In this document: one piece after another, positions 59,937 to 64,000 of the stretch
How positions within the stretch are numbered: the stretch's first letter is position 1
Layout of the letters: each line of letters starts with the position of its first letter
Source of the DNA: Apodospora peruviana
Taxonomy: Eukaryota > Ascomycota > Sordariomycetes > Sordariales > Lasiosphaeriaceae
Direction of reading: 5' to 3'
NCBI GenBank assembly: GCA_033439685.1
Contig: JAUEDM010000003.1
Span: 402,001 to 466,000 of the forward strand
DNA length: 64,000 nucleotides
Notes under the pieces: model-generated
Told to the model about the DNA's origin: nothing
Database searches by the model: none
The model's input: the letters and a program-made list of their open reading frames with translations, nothing else
Translations under genes and position numbers: made by a program

Positions 59937-61539
59937 AACGTCGTGGCTTATCTACCTTACAGATTATACCACCAGACCAAGATTCCTTGGCTGCATCTCT
60001 GTACTGTATGTACGTGTATCTTTGTCATTACTTCTGTATATTCCACGCTATCCCGACGACGCCAGAAGTCAAAGCCGACCGCTTCCCGTCCACGCTCCGG
60101 TAAGCCCGCGCTGCACTGCAGCACACCCTGTCCACACTTGCAGGACGCACACACCACGCAGGTAGGCTCTCCGACGTCACTGGCAACCTGCATCAGGCAT
60201 CGCGTACTCGCACCTGCAAGCCTACGCGAGCACGCACTCGCTCCGAATGGGAGGCTTAATTCCAAACTCCCCGCAGCCTACACTGCTGACTGACAAAGAC
60301 ACCTTCAAAGTCAACCACCTGGTTGGGTGTTGCATCGATCTGTATTCACCCTGCCTTAACAAACCTTGCCGCCACGCCACTCCTAGGCTCCAAATCGTTA
60401 TGTCTCTTTGTTGATTGAGGGTCTCAAATGTGCCTGCGGTGTACGGATATGGCGTCAAATTGTCTGGGGCCTGCGTTCTTCGACCAATCCACGATGTCAA
60501 GTGCGCCTGTCGTTTGCTCGCTCGCTCGCCGCTGCCAACCGACCGACCGAACCTAGCTGGTTCGGCTGATGTCCGTCTATGCAGCCTCGATATGTTCCCA
60601 GGTGTGACAACACTGGGGTTTTGTGCGTGGTACGGACCATTGGCTCTGTGTCTTGGATCGTAATCTCTGAATATCGATGCGGTACTATATCGTCTAGATC
60701 TGCCAAGGACACGGGCTTCTGCATGCCAACGAGGACAGTGCCTGGATTCATCTCAGCATCTGAGGCAAGGCCCTGGCGGTGTCACGACAAGTGTCTCATG
60801 GTTTCCACGTTCAGCTCCGCTTGTCATCTATCTGAGAAAAGCTTAGTCCCCCACAGATGCTCCTTACCCTCACCCTACTCTGGTCTCCTATCAACAAAAC
60901 AGACAGACCTACCACCTAGGAGATCCTCAAGCTCAAATTAAGCCCCCCAGGATCACTATTGCCTGGTCTCTTGTGGTTGAGTGATCACCCTTGCATGGGA
61001 ATAGCCTCTGTAGTGAAAGTGGAGCAACTGCCCAGCACTGGAGGGCACCTGGCAGCAGCACCCATCTCACGTGCTGAGTTGCTGTCCCCAGACGAGTGTG
61101 TATGTGGCAGATCGGAGGCTGAGATAACAAATGTCTTGGTTCGGCGTCTGTCCCAATACGCTCCGCACCATCGAGCCTTTGATGAGTGTTAACTGCGCTA
61201 ACCCGGCAATGATAGCTCTGGGCAAGCGACGTCGACCTTGGAGATCGGACCCTCTTTAGGTTTCTCAGACACAACAACCCATATTTGGCCGCGATGCCTG
61301 TCCATGCTACCGGTTACCTTGACTCTGGTTAATTTCAAAGCTGGAGCATTCGCTTTGTTGAAATATCCCATCATTTCTCCCTGGACTGTCGTGGTAGGTA
61401 TATGTTTTGCTGCTCGTCGTTCCTTGAGTTTGCTGCCTTTGTCTCTCGTTTCTAGACGTGCGTATCTCAAGATATACGCACTATCGTCACTCTTTTTCTC
61501 CGTTCATTTTCAGCCCGCGTCGTGGCCCCTGCATTCCTA

Positions 61540-64000
61540 ATGGGAGCCTCTCACTATGTGCTTTTAGCACTGACCAGTCTGGCGTGCCTCGTCCTTGCGG
61601 AAGACTTGCTGTTCCCATACATGCATGGGTTAAACTACTCGGAATATGACCAGGCGGTCAAACTTGGATTGACAGGTAGGCCTATCATTTCCAGAAGTCA
61701 ACTCATCCACTGTGGAGGGCCCTGCTGACACAAGGGCCAGCTCACGTTTGTAAGGACGAAGCCGAATGGCGTGGCATGACGACCGCCGACTTTGCCAAAT
61801 ACAAGGCAATCATCATTCCCGACCCCCAATGCAATACCAGTCTCAATACCCTCAAGTTCTTGGAAGACACCAAGACTGTCTGGTCGCCAGCCGTGACCGG
61901 CAACATGGTCATCATTGGGACGGACCCTTCTTTTCACGCCAAGTGGTTTAAGCTTGCTGGTGCCTACGCCATGATGCAAGATGCCATCAGCCTTGTCTCG
62001 ACGGGCAAAGACGGTACGGGCATGTATTTCTCGCTGTCTTGCTACTACCAGAGCGATGCGGCACCCGTAGTGATTGAGACTCTTTCCGAGATAGGCAACT
62101 TTCAAGTCAGGGGTAACCTCAGCCATCCCTGTCTGAATGACGCCCATCTGGTCGCCAAATCTGATGTTATGACATTGCTCAACGACGAGATAGCAAGCAA
62201 CTGGAATTGCAGCGTCCATGAGGCATTTTCCGAGTATCCCAGGACTGGGGCTGGCGGCTTTCAGGCCCTGGCCATTGCCTTGAACGCCACAGGCCCAGGG
62301 AAACAGTCGTTCGGCGATGGAACATCAGGTATTCCGTACATCATTGCCCGAGGAGCCACGCCTGCCGGCTGTGGAAACAACAAAACAGAAACTGAGTTCG
62401 ACGAGGAATGCGATGATGGGGTCTCCAACGGCACTCCTGGCAGTCTTTGTTCGTCCACCTGCAAGTGTCTCTTCGGGATGATTACGCCTGGTGTCTGTCG
62501 CTCGAATACGATGTCTAGCTCATTCAGCTTGACCCCAAGCTCCACTCTTTCTACGAATTCTAGGTGAGTTGTGGTTACATATTAGGTGTCACCACAGCCT
62601 GACTAACATCAGTTATAGCTCCATGGCTACAAGCACATCGCTACGGGCGAATTCTTCGTCGATTGCCATGTACACAACCGTGACCGCGTGGCCCTCGCCC
62701 TCAAACTTCTCCAGGCCATCTCTTTCCTCCATTGAGTCAACCTCAGGTCCAGTTACTATCACCGTGTTCCCGCCTGGTCCGGCTCCGCCATCATCAACGG
62801 CTATCTCCTATCCGGCTTCTGCTTTGTCTAGCAGCGTACCCGTATCAAATGACCCAGCTTTGCCGATTGCGCCCCCAAAGACCATTACTGTTGAGCCTCC
62901 AAGCTCGCCGGGGTCGGCCCCCGGCACGGTCACAGTCTTGCCTCCGGCTCCAACTGAAAGTGCCCCAAGGACCGTTACCGTCGGGCCCCCGGGTTCGCCC
63001 ATCTCCCCACCTGTGTCGGAGTCAGACACCCATCCGGGAGATGTCACCATCACTGCTCCTGGGCTGCCCGATACAAATCCTCCACCTGGGACTGGTGCCG
63101 GCGAACCCTCAAAAGCCCCTGGAAGTCTCCCAATCACCGTGACTGTTCCTGGAATACCCGGTATCCAACCTCCAAATGGAACTGTTTCGGGTGAGCCCCC
63201 GCACTCTCCTGGAAAGCCCCCAGTCACAGTCACTGCCCCAGGACAACCTGGTACCTCGCTGCTGTCGCCGTTAGACCCGTCGGGAGGCATACCACCTGCT
63301 GTGACCGTCACTGCCGACCCCTCCAGGCAGTCAGGAACGTTGCCCGGTTCTCAAGATAACAAACCTTCTTCTGGACCTGGTACAATACCTGACTCACAAA
63401 CAACCGCTCTCATGATAACAGTGACGGCGTTACCTGGCCAGCCTGGAAAATCCAGCAGACTCAATTCATCTTACTCTTCAGCAAAGGGCCCTGCAGGAAC
63501 CGACTCAGCAGCACCTTCCGAACAACCAGGGCAGTCAGGTACATCCCCAGGGCGAGGCTCGCTTCCAGTTCCCTCTCAGTTATTTACGAATACCAAGACT
63601 GTTGATGACACAACTGGTCAGCCCGTCACTTCCACTCGAGGAACTCAGACAGGCTCTGACACGCTCAGACCCACTGGCGACGCAACCAGTATCTCTAGAC
63701 CCGTCACCACTGTGAAGGCATCTGGAGATGGCTCACCGGCGCTTCCTGGAGCACCAAGCAGTCTCGTTGTGAGTGGTTCCCCGTCAAGCGTTGCTTCTGG
63801 TACGCCTGGAACACCAAGCATCCCACCTGTAGATGGTCCTCCTCTGCCGTCAGGCGCTGTTCCTGGTATGCCCGGAACCGCTAGTTTAGGGCCTTTAAGC
63901 ACTCTGGAGAGCAGTCAGGCTTCGTATTCTCCCATTGGTGGCTCGGGTACGTTGCGGCCAAGTATGAGTTCGGTGCATTGGAATACCTCCTCTCGTACCG
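61540..64000 (+). CDS. Secreted Pro/Thr/Ser-rich repeat protein (partial)
   Basis: Exons 61540-61675, 61741-62563 and 62619 to the window end give about 780 residues so far, with no stop reached. Residues 1-20 are a signal peptide (ending CLVLA). A folded domain (about 21-290) follows, with LLFPYMHGLNYSEYDQAVKL, KYKAIIIPDPQCNTSLNTLK, TGNMVIIGTDPSFHAKWFK, several N-glycosylation sites and a C-terminal cysteine cluster (CGNN, EECDDG, LCSSTCKCLFG). The rest is a Pro/Thr/Ser/Gly stalk with about nine degenerate repeats centred on TVTV followed by PPG-type turns (for example RTVTVGPPGSP, PITVTVPGIPG, PVTVTAPGQPG). This suggests a cell-surface or wall protein; a C-terminal GPI or membrane signal would lie beyond the window. 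The domain family was not recognised. Confidence 0.85.

Larger units (their letters stand above)
57705..61539. other. Gene-free region with simple repeats
   Basis: About 3.8 kb. It holds the upstream regions of two divergent genes. A 16-base G run lies at 58,078-58,093 and a TCG triplet array at 59,914-59,936. Open frames here are short or triplet-repeat driven and none is supportable as a gene. Confidence 0.5.

Overview
The window is nuclear DNA of a filamentous ascomycete (Pezizomycotina), most likely a Sordariomycete. Genes carry short GT-AG introns of roughly 50-220 bases with CTAAC/CTGAC branch sites, coding DNA is GC-rich, and the gene set includes a fungal thiazole synthase with a TPP riboswitch, a Grainyhead-like factor of the Neurospora CSP-2 type and a questin-oxidase-like enzyme. 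There are no operons. I see no tRNA, rRNA or CRISPR. I rebuilt the exon structures by hand from splice sites and reading-frame continuity.

0-16 kb: the 3' end of an unidentified gene, a PDAP1/PP28 phosphoprotein, THI4 with a TPP riboswitch inside a 5'-leader intron, an unrecognised 515-aa protein, translation factor eIF2A, and an unrecognised 770-aa three-exon protein. 16-35 kb: a gene-poor domain of about 19 kb whose only confident gene is the CP2/Grainyhead transcription factor (csp-2-like), with 8.8 kb of empty DNA on one side and 7.4 kb on the other. A probable 163-bp solo LTR with intact target-site duplication lies in its AT-rich part.

35-52 kb: a dense housekeeping stretch. It holds an oxysterol-binding-protein-related lipid transfer protein and VPS74/GPP34 (both PI4P-linked Golgi factors, in tandem), ribosome-biogenesis factors SURF6/RRP14 and TMA16 on either side of EXO1, two small unassigned genes, and the mitochondrial p32-family protein MAM33. 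52-64 kb: a multi-pass LCCL-domain membrane protein, a questin-oxidase-like gene with a probable GC-AG intron, 3.8 kb without a gene, and the start of a secreted Pro/Thr/Ser-rich repeat protein that runs off the window.

The best-supported regulatory system is the THI4 leader. The aptamer, two possible 5' splice sites, a branch site, an acceptor and two overlapping upstream ORFs that end inside the aptamer together form a thiamine-responsive alternative-splicing switch of the kind known from Neurospora. I found no convincing undescribed multi-gene system. The most novel material is the two orphan proteins, the small CxxC protein with a His/Gly tail, and the large domain around the csp-2-like gene.
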